64,000 nucleotides of DNA from Hyperoodon ampullatus (lineage: Eukaryota > Chordata > Mammalia > Artiodactyla > Ziphiidae), in the NCBI GenBank assembly GCA_949752795.1, contig OX457058.1:37202587-37266586 (forward strand), read 5' to 3'. The notes beneath the pieces are model-generated. The model searched no databases, was not told the origin of the DNA, and worked only from the letters and a program-made list of their open reading frames with translations. Both the position numbers and the translations under genes were made by a program. Shown piece by piece: positions 26,183 to 40,230 of this stretch (its first letter is position 1; each line of letters starts with the position of its first letter).

Positions 26183-26540
26183 GGCTTCCCTGGTGGCACA
26201 GTGGTTAAGAATACACTTTCCAAGGCAGGGGACACAGGTTCGAGCCCTGGTCCAGGAGGATCCCACATGCCGCGGAGCAGCTAAGCTCGTGCTCCACAAG
26301 TACTGAGCCTGCGCTCTAGAGCCCACGAGCCACAACTGCTGAGCCCACGTGCCACACAACTCCTGAAGCCCACGCACCTAGAACCTGTGCTCCGCAACAA
26401 GAAAAGTCACTGCAATGAGAAGCCTGCACACCACAAGGAAGAGTAGCCCCTGCTTGCTACAACTAGAGAAGGCCCACGCCCAGCAACAAAGACTCAATGC
26501 AGCCAAAAAAATAAATAAACAAATAAATAAAAATTTTTTT
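26183..26540 (+). mobile_element. CHR SINE, long type
   Basis: Forward copy with a TAAA/T-rich tail. 'aaattgtg' flanks both ends. Confidence 0.94.
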
Positions 26541-26970
26541 TAAATTGTGTTTATGATGAAAACATTAGTCATTAGTGCAGCGTGGATGCAAAACCAAGGA
26601 TCCAGCTGGGGATGGGACTCTTAGTGGCAGGAGGAGGGAAGTATACAGCCTTGTGGGGTGTTCTGCAACAGTGATATGAAGCTATTAAGGTTTATATGAA
26701 CTGTCTTTGATTTGTTTGCTCTAATATAATTTTATAAGCTGTACATGCAACATGCTAAAATGATAAACTTAATTTTGCTGCCGTTTTGGGCCAATGCACG
26801 TTATAAAAAGATGAAGAGAAGTACATACAAGTATTTTAGCGTTCTACTCAAATATTCTTAGTTTATGAAAACAAGTGTCTATTTGTGCCATGGCTTTTCC
26901 TGCAGAAGAGCTTAGCTATCTCATTTACCCAGACCTGTCCATAAATGGCTTTTTTAGCCTCTTCTGTTAG

Positions 26971-27872
<902 letters not shown>

Positions 27873-28689
27873 TGAGTCTTCTGTTGCATGGCATAAATTA
27901 ATAGGCTAAAAGTTAATCTTGCTAAGGAACTTATCAAGAGCATTAATATATCTCAGTCTTTTTGATCTCTGAATTGAAAGCTCAGAAAAACAGTTTAAAC
28001 TCATTCTTGAGATAAAATATATTTTTTAAGATATACACAGTACTTTGTTATTCAGACATATGGTATAATTTCAATCTTATACTTCAGTCTAATGCTGCAT
28101 GTTAGGATATGGATAATTCTAATCGCTAACACCAGATGTTACTTAATGAATTTGTGTGCATTATTTGCCTGCGTTATGATGTTTAACTATGTGTGTACAT
28201 GTCTTTGCAATGCGGAGCTAAGTTCCTTTTGAAAAGAGATTTTGTTTTATGCTTCTCTGAATCCAGATCTAGCACACTGCTGTCTCTAAGTATTTTTTGA
28301 TAAATCCTTGCTGACGTGAGTTATTTCCATGGCTTCAGACAGCTCAACCCAGAATTCTAATAGTAGAGTCCCTGGAAAATAAGTTGGCCACATGGTTGAC
28401 TGACTAGTGTACATTTCCTTCCACCCTCTTCCTTCATAAAAGCTCATAATCATCATTTCTCTCTCTTCCATTCCCACTCCTGCCACCATAGGTCATTACA
28501 GTATTTCATCAACTCTAAAATGCCACATTGTTATTTTATGGACTATTGAGAAAGAAAAAATTCTACTAATTAAACTGTGACACAGTGCTTTTATTGAAAG
28601 AGTTGTTTTTACTTTATTTAGATTTTTATCATATATAACTGTTCATATATGGAAAATGCATACAATCAAAGTAGATTGATTTAAGTACT

Positions 28690-29324
28690 TGTAAAAATTC
28701 ACATTCAAAACGTGACTCTTCTGAATTATTTTTTGAGTCAGTTGTCCATGTCTGTGTTTTCCCTCATGTCATCAGGAATGTTAGTGATACAGCCTTTTTA
28801 GCATGCTCCACTCTGTTCCCCAAAATTTTAATCAAAATCCTTGTCACCCGTTCTGATTTGATGGTGACACTTTCTTGATGATACCAGAAAGTGTCCGCGG
28901 GAGGCTGCACGTCTCTCAGTAACACAAATGTAACACTGCTTCATCTACTTCAGGTCATGTAAAGCACTTGGTTGTTGCTTGCAAGAAACTGTGGAATTGT
29001 CATTTCCTCCAGGACATACAATTTGCTTTGTTAATGCCAAATTTATCCCCCGTTACTCCGTTTCTGAGCTCTTCTGCGTGCACAATCATTTTCTCAATGC
29101 TAATCACAGTCTAGTCTTTTCTAACACATTTCATGTGCAGTTCAATTCAACATGTGAGGAACCAGCACTGCAGTGGCGCTGTCGGCATGCCGGCAGCACT
29201 GATAGCTATGACTGAGTTCTCACATGTGCATGCAGTGACAGCACAGCTGCCATTTGGCCGTCAGCACTTGTAAGACGCCTCTTGACCTCAGGAATGCCAA
29301 AACGCAAAAAAAAAAAAAAAAAAA
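28690..29324. other. Unexplained block ending in an A-run
   Basis: About 630 bp of balanced-composition sequence distinct from the AT-rich intron, ending with 19 A at 29306-29324. It could be a retroposed sequence read on the + strand or an old DNA transposon on the - strand. No open frame over 80 codons covers it and I recognise no family. Confidence 0.3.
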
Positions 29325-29505
29325 GAGTATATCTTAGAAACAGTGAAATGTAGTATTTTGTTCCTAGGCTATTAGTGAAGTTTCCTAACTGGTCTCCTTA
29401 TCTCCAGATGTGAACGTGATGTTCATTTTAATCTTCTAAATACTTGGCTAAAATTCCAATACCTCTCCAGATAAAGTACAAATTCTATCAGGAATCTGCA
29501 TTTCT

Positions 29506-29641
29506 TTTTATTTTATTTATTTATATTTTTTGGCCACACCCTCACAGCATACAGGATCTTAGTTCCCCGACTAGGGATTGAACCCACACCCCCTGCAGTG
29601 GAAGCGTGGGGTCTTAATTACTGGACCGCCAGGGAAGTCCC
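29506..29641 (-). mobile_element. CHR SINE, C type
   Basis: Reversed copy: TTTA-rich tail, 'ttggccacaccc', then 'ccctgcagtggaagc', ending 'accgccagggaagtccc'. Confidence 0.92.
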
Positions 29642-30068
29642 AGGGATCTGGGACTCCCCCACTTTATCTTACAGTAACCCTTTCCATAAACCTCCTGGTC
29701 TGTCCCACAGGTCTGTTCTTTTTCTCTAAATGTAGAAATGATGTTATAATCATGGATTTGAAATCCACCCTTTGCTCAACTCAGATACGTGGGAATTATT
29801 ACTCCCTCACTGCCCATAGCCAGTGCATCAATAAATCCTACAGACCCAGCCTCCAAAACATGTCCGAATCTATTTCTTCTCTCTGTCTCCACTACTACCC
29901 GCTAGTTCACAGCATCCTCTCTCGCACCTGTAGTGGCTTCCACCAGGCTCTGGTTTCCCCTCTTTCCCTTACAATCCATTTCCCATGTATAGCAGCCAGA
30001 GTGATCTTAAAAATAACAGGCTTGTCTAGCTATAAGACTGTTGTGCCTTCTCTACGCAGAAGACTCTT

Positions 30069-30412
30069 TTTTAAAATTTATTTAATTTATTTATTTTTGG
30101 CTGTGTTGGGTCTTCGTTCTGTGCATGGGCTTTCTCTAGTTGTGGCGGGGGGGGGCTACTCAGTTGCGCATGGGCTTCTCATTGCAGTGGCTTCTCTTGT
30201 TGAGGAGCACGGGCTCTAGGTGCACAGGCTTCAGTAGTTGTAGCATGTGGGCTCAGTAGTTGTGGCTCGTGGACTGTAGAGCTCAGGCTCAGTAGTTGTG
30301 AGGCACGGGCTTAGTTGCTCCGCAGCATGTGGGATCTTCCTGGACCAGGGCTCGAACCCTTGTCCCCTGCATTGGCAGGCGGATTCTTAACCACTGCACC
30401 ACCAGGGAAGCC
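30069..30412 (-). mobile_element. CHR SINE, long type
   Basis: Reversed copy from T/A-rich tail to 'accaccagggaagcc', with a run of ten G near 30,146-30,155. Target 'cagaagactctt' on both sides (left 'tacg', right 'taca' before it). Confidence 0.95.
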
Positions 30413-30952
30413 ATACACAGAAGACTCTTAATGGCCTACTTGTTAAAGGCAGAGTACTTGCTTCACCCACGTGCAGAAAGACCTGAAGAACAGGTTTGGG
30501 TTGGGGGGGAAGTAAGAATTCAGTTAAGGCCTTTCTGAGTAGGGTATACAAATGTGGAGTACAGGGGAGAAGGCAGAGCTGGAAATACAGATGTGGGCCT
30601 TTTCTGCAAACAAGCATCACCATACTTGTGGCTAGACAAGTCTTGGTTGTGAGAACAGTGGGCCAAGAGCAAAGTCCAGTTACCTCTGGGGCATACTGCC
30701 CAGGAACCCCCACTCCGCTTCCCCCCACGTCCTATGCTCCCTCCCATTCTCGGCCCTGACTCCACGCACCTTTGCTGCTGGGATTGGACCAGGGGCTCCT
30801 GCCCTCTGGGCCTGTGCGCTGCCTCTGTCGGCATTTAACTGCCTTTTAGAAAATCAACCCATGTACCCGGTGCTCTGCAGTTAGTTGGCACTTAACAAAC
30901 GTGCTGAATGGGTGAATGAGCATAAATTCAGTGGGTTTTCTCTGGGTGGTAA

Positions 30953-31135
<183 letters not shown>

Positions 31136-31364
31136 TGAAAGCCTCTTTTAATGTTAAACGATGCATCTCACTGGATTAGAATCATGTGGTTTCTGGCTTG
31201 TGTTAATGGTCCCTACACCTTGTCACGCTGACACCCAGGTTCTCAGAGCAGACCCCAGTGGTGTGCCAGGCACCTCTTAGAGGACACCGGTGCTCAGGTC
31301 CCCCAGGGGAGACCAGTTACTGAACTTGCTAACAGGACCCAGAGGATGACCTTTGGGCCCAGGA

Positions 31365-31500
31365 GTTGCTCGTTCTGTTAAGGCAAGTGCCTGAGGAATC
31401 TGGAGCCCTGGGTGCAGATCACATATCTGCCACCATCTCACTCTGTAATCCTTGGCAGGCCACACATAGCCTCTTTGGTTTTCAGTTTCTGTGTCTGAGG
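31365..31500 (+). mobile_element. MIR fragment
   Basis: 'gagccctgggtgcagatc' then 'tcagtttctgtgtctgagga' follows the MIR core order (sense), diverged. Confidence 0.55.
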
Positions 31501-32139
31501 AAGGGAAGTGTTATCTGACAAGCATGTCTAAAGTTTAAGAGTGGAGTTTAAATGTTTTGGGAAAATGAACATGTAATTGGACTACTGGAGAATCTTATTG
31601 TTATTAGCCACTGAAAGAATCTGCCCGAGTGAGTGCATCATTAGCAGACGTTCCCAAAGGTTGCTGGAAGCCTGTCATGTAGCACCTCTAATTACGAAGC
31701 TCAACACTGAGCTATAGAAAGCATGGACGCAGGGAAAATCGAGAACAAAGAAAGATTTCATTGTGGGAGATGCAGGTGCGGGAGTTGGGCGCCCTCCTCC
31801 AGTGTATTGCCATATGCAGACTAGCCAAGTGAAATGTTTCCCTGTTTCTGTAACGGACCACGGGAGGGGTCCTTCTCAGAGTAGCAGGATGAGACATGAG
31901 TGAACATGCATTTCACGTTCTGTCTCTCCACAATCGTGTTTTATCCATTGACAAAACGCCGAAGAGTCAGGTTTTCGTTAATTCCTCTGTATGGTAATTA
32001 TTCCATAAATCCTTACTTCAAATACGTTAACCTCTCGGTGGGAACTTAATGTTTGTTTAGTATAGTAACTTGTTTGGATAGGGATTTTTGCCCACGTCAG
32101 GTAGGGCTGCTCTGTGGAAACAGCCCAGTGTGGTCATGA

Positions 32140-32465
32140 TCACTCCCACTTACTGAGGGAGGACAGAGCCAAGAGCTTTGCCTATTCTGTGTCATTCAAT
32201 CCTTATAACACTGATTTTATTTTGTTGTTTTATTTATTTTTATTTTCTTATATTTATTTATTTATTTATTTTTAATTTTATTTTTGGCCACGCCACGTGG
32301 CTTGCGGGAGCTTAGTTCCCTGACCAGGGATTGAACCCAGGCCCACTGCAGTGAGAGAGCCCAGTCCTAACCACTGGACCTCCCTGGAATTCCCCAGCAC
32401 CCATTTTAGAGGTGAAAAGTGGTGAGGCCTTTTCATTTCCTCAAAGTCCCCCAGCTGGGATGACA
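32140..32465 (-). mobile_element. MIR split by a SINE
   Basis: 'gtgtcattcaatccttataa' before the SINE and 'cccattttagaggtgaaaag' after it make a reversed MIR core interrupted at about 32,230-32,394. Confidence 0.65.
32255..32394 (-). mobile_element. CHR SINE, C type
   Basis: Reversed copy: TTTA-rich tail, 'ttggccacgccacg', 'ttccctgaccagggattgaa', ending 'ggacctccctggaattcc'. Confidence 0.92.
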
Positions 32466-33196
32466 GCACTCTTCACCCGAGCTGCACTGTCTGCCCGTGT
32501 GCCCTTCCTACCATGCAGTAAGGTAGGGTAGCCTGAAGGTGAACCAGACCAGCCAGGAAATACCTTCAGAAAATGAAGACCTGGTCACTGTTAACCTAGA
32601 AGGAGATTTCATGCTTTGGGTGTGCCTTGGGTTGCAAATACCTATGGAAATTACCATCTCCTTTGCAAATGTGTGCTTTCATACAGACCCATTTCCTGCA
32701 TAGTATGTGAAATGTTCACAACTGTTACGCAAAGAAGAGTAAAATGTGGTCTAGAATTTTCTGACAGCCATTTACTAAGTAACTATCGCCCAAAGATGAG
32801 GTGCAGGACATAGTTATGTTTTCCTTATGTTGGACTTATTTTTTCAGCACCTGTAAAACTATAAATAAAATTGCCTTTTGTTTAGCACTTTATACTTTTC
32901 AAAGAACTTAACAGGATTAATTGCCCAAACAATAACAGGGACGTGGGTTACAGAATGTGAGCTAATAAAACCTGACGTCTCTGGTTAAGTTAAAGAGCAT
33001 CACACATTTTCTTAATGAACTCTGAACCCCTTTCTTTAAAAATAAATTGCCATTGACTACTTTGGGGCTTTGTGAAATAAAAGAAGTGCTCAGTTCTTGT
33101 GGGGTGTTTGAATCCAAGTGGCAAGATGCTGCAGGAAAGCAGCTGGGCTTTGGCTGAACTGCACCCCTGTGCTGTGTATCTCCGCGTAGACTATAA

Positions 33197-33454
<258 letters not shown>

Positions 33455-33827
33455 TAAGTTCTGCCACCTTTTCTGCAATGTAGGGTAGAAGGGAGAAAAA
33501 TATAAAAGTACAGCTGCTCTGATTTGCTTTGAAGCATTTATTAAAATAAGCCATTGTTAAATGTTGCCTCTCCCATTTGTGGAGTGAGGATTAAGGTCTG
33601 ATCCCAAACAAAAACATTTGTTTCAGATTTTTAAGATATCTACTCCTAGGTTTATGATCACTAAAGTTTTCTAGTTTGCAAAAACTTCGCCAATTTTGAC
33701 ATTACCTTAGGAAAAAACATTTTTTTTTCTGCCAGTTGCTCCTAAGTGAATTTTCCACCTAAAATACTGTAAATCATATACTAGCTGAATAAACAAAGGG
33801 GTTTTTGTTTGGTTGGTTTTTGGTTTT

Positions 33828-34457
33828 TTTAAGTTTCTTTTTATTTATATTTTTGGCTGCGTTGGGTCTTCGTTGCCGTGCACGGGCTTTCTGTAGTTGG
33901 CGGCGAGCGGGGGCTACTCTTTGTTGCAGTGCGCGGGCTTCTCATTGCAGTGGCTTCTCTTTTTTTTTTTTTTTTTTTTTTTTGCGGTATGTGGGCCTCT
34001 CACTGTTGTGGCCTCTCCCGTTGCGGAGCACAGGCTCCGGACGCGCAGGCTCAGTGGCCGTGGCTCACGGGCCTAGCCGCTCCGCGGCATGTGGGATCTT
34101 CCCGGACTGGGGCACGAACCCGTGTCCCCTGCATCGGCAGGCGGACTCTCAACCACTGCGCCACCAGGGAAGCCCGCAGTGGCTTCTCTTGTTGTGGAGC
34201 ACAAGCTCTCGGCACACGGGCTTCAGGAATTGCAGCATGCGGGCTCAGGAGTTACGGCATGGGGGCCCTAGAGCACGCAGGCTTCAGTAGTTGTGGCACG
34301 TGGGCTCAGTAGTTATGGCTCATAGGCTCTAGGGCGCAGGCTCCGTAGTTGTGGCGCATGGGCTTAGTTGCATGTGGGATCTTCCCGGACCAGGGATCGA
34401 ACCTGTGTCCCCTGCATTGGCAGGTGATTCTTAACCACTGTGCTACCAGGGAAGTCC
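33828..34457 (-). mobile_element. CHR SINE, long type, split by a nested SINE
   Basis: Outer element from 'ttttggctgcgttgggtctt' to 'accagggaagtccc', interrupted at 33962-34175. 'aacaaaggg' before and after is its target duplication. Confidence 0.95.
33962..34175 (-). mobile_element. CHR SINE, short type, nested
   Basis: Reversed copy with a run of T, ending 'ccaccagggaagccc'. It sits inside the long SINE and duplicates its text 'gcagtggcttctct' on both sides, so it is the younger insertion. Confidence 0.96.
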
Positions 34458-35214
34458 CAACAAAGGGTTTTGTTTTCTCATCACTCTTATGCTTTCGCCA
34501 ATACTTGCCACACCGCTTCTATTGCTGCAGAATCTGCAGGGCCTCCACCTGGAGGCTCTGCACACTGCCTGCCATTCAGTAACACCTGGGAGAGCCAGCC
34601 TCCCAAGCTTTGCAGGGTAGCAGAAAAGAGGCCACAGCAGGAACCCCAAGAGGTCAGTCCAGCCCCGCCTTCTTCCCTTTCCTACATCTGCCTGGCTCCC
34701 GAGCTGGGTTGCACCCGCTTTGGGTACTCTCCGCTCACCAAGGTGGAACAAAGATAGCACTACTGTCAGGTCCTGGTGATGATTCGGGCAGCGTCCTATT
34801 TCTTCACAATCACACTGCTTCTGACGGCCCCTTTTTCCTGTTTTCTGCAAGGACATGCTCCGCCCTTTCCTTGTAGGTAAGGTCTGGTAGGATTGCGATC
34901 ACCCCGTCAGTCTGGAGAATGTGGCCCCAAGCATCTATGTATTGTAACAGAAATGCTTCCAGGAAAAGGGAACAAGTCCTCAGGAAACTTGTGCAAGCTG
35001 TTCTGCTTTTCTTTTTCAGTTTTTCTATCTCTTTTCCTTCTGGCTAATAAAGACCAAAAATTGAGTGGGGGAAAAGAAAGGAAGGAAGATGTTACCAAAT
35101 TGTCATTTCCTTGTTAAGTCCATAAGCAAACATCTTGTATGTGCTAATCCTTCTGTTGGGGTATAGAAATTATAGGCATTAGTAAATATTAGTTTAATTT
35201 TGTGTGTTTTATTT

Positions 35215-35500
35215 ATTTATTTTAATTCTATTTAAACTTTTCAAAGAAAAAAAAACTTCACCTGTTTATCCTACACCCACCCCACTCCAGCCCTTGCAAC
35301 CACCAATATGTTCTCGCATCTATGAACTTGGTTTATATATATGTATATATATATATTTAGGTTCCACATTCAAGAGAGGTCATACAGTATTTGTCCTTGA
35401 CTTATTTCACTTAGCGTAGTGCCCTCGAGGTCCATCAGTGTTGTCACAAATGACAGGATTTCATTCATTTTTACGGCCAAATAATAATTTTTTGGTTTTT
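35215..35500 (-). mobile_element. L1 fragment
   Basis: 'cttgcaaccaccaatatgtt', 'acttatttcacttagcgtag' and 'gccaaataataa' are reverse-strand old L1 3' text. Confidence 0.65.
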
Positions 35501-35973
35501 AGTGTGCGAGTGACCTGCAGACGCTCTTCAGTAGGGACATTTTCTTATTTTCTTCATTTATTTCCCCCATTTTGGGAAATACTAATTTCCTCAGGCGCTC
35601 ACACAGAGTAGAAGACCTTAAAAGGCCTCTGTCCACCTCCCTGGGATTTATCATGAGGAAGCTGAGGCTTCCTGAAGCTTCCCCTGGGGAAGGTTTACGT
35701 GAAGCTGTCCCCAGCCTGGTACCAGTCTCACAGGTGGGACTAGACACTGGCTCGCGGAGGCCTGCCTGGAGCACTTTCACTGCTGCATGTGGTCCACGGA
35801 GATTCCTGAAAACCCATTGTGATCTCCTCATTGTTGCTAGTTAGAACATAGTAAACCATTGGCTCCCTTATTGTTTTCACAACTTTTGTAGATAAGACGG
35901 AAGCACTTTGCCCTATGGCCTAGAACCTAAGCTAGTAAGTAGTAAAACTCATATTTGTCCAAAAGCCAGTACC

Positions 35974-35975
<2 letters not shown>

Positions 35976-36024
<49 letters not shown>

Positions 36025-36215
36025 GTTACGCGGGCCTCTCACTGTTGTGGCCTCCCCCGTTGCGGAGCGCAGGCTCAGGACGCGCAGGCTCAGCAGCCAT
36101 GGCTCACGGGCCCAGCCGCTCTGCGGCATGTGGGATCTTCCCAGACCGGGGCACGAACCCGTGTCCCCTGCATCGGCAGGCGGACTCTCAACCACTGCGC
36201 CACCTGGAAAGCCCC
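35976..36215 (-). mobile_element. CHR SINE, short type, 47-T tail
   Basis: Uninterrupted run of 47 T (35976-36022), then 'gcgttacgcgggcctctcac', ending 'cacctggaaagcccc'. Target 'gccagtaccactttt' on both sides. Confidence 0.95.
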
Positions 36216-36950
36216 GCCAGTACCACTTTTGATGCTAGTTTTTAATTAGCCTGTGTGTTTAAGGTGGGATTATTTTCTAGTCCCTACTGGCTAAAACCAG
36301 GAAGTAGTGTAACTTTACTTTACCCTGTAGCAGCCTCTTTGTATCTGTGCCCCATTAACCTCGTTTCCACTGAACCACTCTGCAAGGTGGCTTCCCACGT
36401 GTCCAGGCTGCTCACCTGGCTGAGGATCCACGCAGCCACAAAATAAATGTGGCTCTTTGCCAGAACCCTTAACACCCCACCCTACCCTCAAGAGTTTCAC
36501 ATCTTCAGAAGAACACGCAATGAACTGGTTGTGTTCTGGGCTCTGAGTGGGAGTAAAATGGATGGCTCTGGTGAAATAGAGGCTGCTGATGGCAGATTCA
36601 TTCTGCAACTCAACATAAACAGCAGGTTTTTGCTAGGGACTTAATATCTCAGCAGGAAATCAGCATAGGGAAATTTAAGGCTGCTTCTCTGCTGGTTTAG
36701 CACATCTTTGCCAGTTCTGCAGTAAAACTGCCCTCGAGCAAGAGTTTTTTAAAAACCACTCTTCACTCAGCCCCACCAAAATGTCATTAGCAGACTGGTG
36801 GCCCTGATACCCGGGCCCCTAAATTCAGAGGTCAGATCGGAGGCCACTTGTGTGCCTTGATGCTAGGGAATTAACACCAGGCATGAATTCAGCCTGGTTA
36901 CAATGGGGCGGGAAACACTCGTTTAGGGAAAGGCTAACATGCTGACCGTG

Positions 36951-36986
<36 letters not shown>

Positions 36987-37090
36987 ATTTATTTTCAGGG
37001 GAGAGAAAAAGCTGTTATCTTCAGATCAGTGGGGGAAGTGAGGTGCTGGAAGGACTTTGTAATAGGCTGTGGCAGCGGCCTCTCACCCTT

Positions 37091-37321
37091 TCTTATTTTT
37101 TATTTTATTTATTTATTTATTTATTTATTTTGCGGTACGCGGGCCTCTCACTGCTGTGGCCTCTCCCGTTACGGAGCACAGGCTCCGGACGCGCAGGCTC
37201 AGCGGCCATGGCTCACGGGCCCAGCCACTCCGCGGCATGTGGCATCTTCCCGGACCGGGGCACGAACCCGTGTCCCCTGCATCGACAGGCGGACTCTCAA
37301 CCACTGCGCCACCAGGGAAGC
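37091..37321 (-). mobile_element. CHR SINE, short type, ATTT tail
   Basis: Reversed copy with a (TTTA)n tail, ending 'ccaccagggaagcc'. Target 'ctcaccctt' on both sides. Confidence 0.95.
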
Positions 37322-37916
37322 CCTCACCCTTTTTTAAAGGCAGCGAGTAGGAGGTGAGAGCAGGCAGATCTTAGAATGTAGACGAGTGAGCAAGCCCCTG
37401 GCAGCGGGGCCCTGACAGAGATGTGCCAGGCCCCAGCTGCCACGGGCCCAGAGAACCACATCTGCAGCCTTCCGCTCTGCAGGAGGAGGCTCGCTCTGCT
37501 CTGCTCCGTTTCCACCCACCCACAAAGCCCCCTTCCTCTGGCCTGTGGGAGCACAGTAATTCCACAGTGTCTATTGTCTGGGCATTGAGGCCTTAAAACA
37601 AGGTATTCTCACTTCCTTTCTGTGGTCGGAGTAGATGGGGAGTGTGGATCTCAGCTCAGATGCCTGGAGGGAGGCGTGGGAGAGGGAGGGGTCTGTGAAA
37701 GGGTAGAGAGAAGGCACATGGGGTTGGGCTCAAGTCACAGAATCCTTGACGTTTTAGGAGGACAAACGTAGGACAAATTGGTGTAAAGGGCGACAGTCCT
37801 TTACTCCTTGAATTGTAAAGGAAACTGACCCCATCCAGGGCCATTATAGGCAGAAAATGCACAGAGACATGGAACACCAAGGAAAATCATGGATTATATA
37901 GCTGCATGCAGGTTAA

Positions 37917-38162
<246 letters not shown>

Positions 38163-38345
38163 CAACCAAATCTCATCTCAGTGTACATAGATCTTAGTTG
38201 TTGTTTGTCAGCATCTGACCATCTGTGAATATAAAGCTGTTAGTTTCATTATACCATTTGTAATTTTTATCCATATCTATTAATATTTAAATAAGTGCTT
38301 GGAGTGACAGTTCTTATTTTTAAAATAAACATTTTCTTTTGAAAC
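38163..38345 (+). other. BLM: BLM 3' untranslated region
   Basis: AT-rich tail of about 180 bp between the stop codon and the inferred cleavage site 15-20 bp after the AATAAA. The end is inferred, not observed. Confidence 0.75.
38324..38329 (+). terminator. BLM polyadenylation signal AATAAA
   Basis: Canonical hexamer 162 bp after the stop codon, followed by T-rich sequence suitable as a downstream element. It is the best candidate for BLM transcript cleavage. Confidence 0.75.
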
Positions 38346-38419
38346 GCATGCATGATTTGCTGCCACTGCAAGTGTTGTGGCCGTCGTTTCTCAGAACATC
38401 TGAAGCAGCAGCTGAATCA

Positions 38420-38890
38420 TCTCAGTGAGAGAAATTTTAAGTACAACATCATGAAACACAGAAGCCAAAGAAAAAGACTCGCATGGGACAGCATGAAACT
38501 GTAAAACTTTTTGTAGAAGACAACGTAAACAAAATTAAAACATAAATGACAGAGAAAAAAGGGAAAATAACACATGGCAAAGGATTAATATCCATAATAT
38601 ACAAAGAGTATCTATAAATCATTAAGAAAAAAAAGACAACCTAGTAGAAAAATGAACAAAGGATGTGACTAGGCTGTTCTCAGAAAAGGAAATGCAAACA
38701 GCCCACAAATATGTGAAAAATGCTCCATCTCCCTCATTAAAAGTACCAATTAGAACAATGAGATGCCATTCTCTTGCCTAGCAGATTGTTAGCACTTAGA
38801 TGATATTCCGAATCTGGGGTCCACAAGAACAGGGTCAAATGTTAAGAATGTATTAAATGCTGGTGACGTCCTTTAGCATCAGGGAAGCCT
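38420..38890 (+). mobile_element. L1 3' fragment just downstream of BLM
   Basis: Phrases such as 'ggattaatatccataatata', 'aaaatgaacaaaggatgtga' and 'aatgagatgccattctcttg' are sense-strand L1 ORF2 3' text, with many frame breaks. Confidence 0.75.
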
Positions 38891-39907
38891 TACTTTTCAA
38901 GACCCCTCCCTGAATCAGCTAATGGGCCAGCAAGTCTCACAGTGGGATTTTGGCACCTCTTTTCGGACTTCCAGTCCCTCATTTTTGGAGACATCTTTTC
39001 TTAGCTGTCATGCAACCTTGGTGACACCTGTTTGGTGTCCCACTTCTCTCCTTGACCTCTGTCAAGAAGGTAGAGCTGAAGAGACCTTGCCTGGGCCAAA
39101 GGTGTTGGAAGATGGAGTTGGCTGGAAGTCTGTGGCCTTGGCCTGGAGACGGTGCTGAGGCAGACCCTGCACCCACCCCAAGGGGCCACCCTTGTCGCTG
39201 CACGCCTACCTCCTGCCTCCTCGACCTCCACCTGGGCCCTTGGTCCCTCGTTTAACGCAGGGAGTCTGCTGAGGGTCAGGCACTGTTAACCTCCAGATGC
39301 CTTCAAGAGCTGACATTTTCAGGAACCATCTTTCCGGCAAGCTCTGACTCAAGTGGCCAGAAGAACCTCCTTGGGGTGAGGAGAGGAAATGGAAGGCAGA
39401 GTAGCCAGTAGTCGAGGCTGCTGGGATAATGTCGCTGGCCTAGGGTCACCTTGGAGAGCTGGCAGTGTACAAGGGTGTCTGGCAGGAGGTCACACCCTTC
39501 TACCTTCAGCAGCTCTGGCTTTGGGGACAGAGAGGGTAGCCTCTGCACAGAGCTGATGCCACAGACATCGGGTCACTTCCCGGCTCTGACCTCACTCGTT
39601 CATTCATTCCTGTACTGAGCCCCTCTTCTGCCCAGACTCTGGAGCTAGCTGTGCCCTCGGCAGTGCCCACTCTGCCTCCAGGGGCTCCCGGAGCAATGGG
39701 GAGGACAGGCGAAGGCAGTGCAGTGGGAGCCCCAGGGTGGAACGCAGAGTCTGTGAGCAGGGCCAGCACCACCCCCACCCCTGTCACCTACGCCTTTCAC
39801 CAAGCACTGAAGAGGAACTCGCTGCAGGAACCTGAAGCCTGGAGACCTTGGGGTAGCCCAGGGTCAGGCAGGCCCCACGCCCACCTCTTTAAAAATGTTG
39901 GGTTGCG
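38890..39907. other. Intergenic, GC-rich, no gene seen
   Basis: Unique-looking GC-rich sequence. Open frames of 65-119 codons occur on both strands, as expected in GC-rich DNA; none shows a recognisable protein. A faint L2-like phrase ('cattcattcctgtactgagc') lies near 39,600. Confidence 0.6.
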
Positions 39908-40230
39908 GGGCTTCCCTGGTGGCGCAGTGGCTAAGAATCCGCCTGCCAATGCAGGGGACACAGGTTCGAACCCTGGTCTGGGAATATCCCACACGCAGCG
40001 GAGCAGCTAAGCCCGTGCGCCACAACTACTGAGCCTGTGCTCTGGAGCCCGCGAGCCACAGCTACTGAGCCCACGTGCTTGGAGCCCGTGCTCCACAACA
40101 AGAGAAGCCACCGCAATGAGAAGCCCACGCACTGCAACAGAAGAGTAGCCCCCGCTCGCTGCAACTAGAGAAAGCCCACGCACAGCAACAAAGACCCAAC
40201 GCAGCCAAAAATAAATTAATTAATAAAAAA
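39908..40230 (+). mobile_element. CHR SINE, long type
   Basis: Forward copy with an AATTAA-type tail. Target 'aaaaatgttgggttg' at about 39891 and 40231. Confidence 0.96.

Noticed and set aside
39651..40010. 119-codon frame that could be a small gene downstream of BLM
   Set aside because: Its C-terminal third is SINE head sequence and the rest has low-complexity Ala/Pro/Gly text without similarity I can name.
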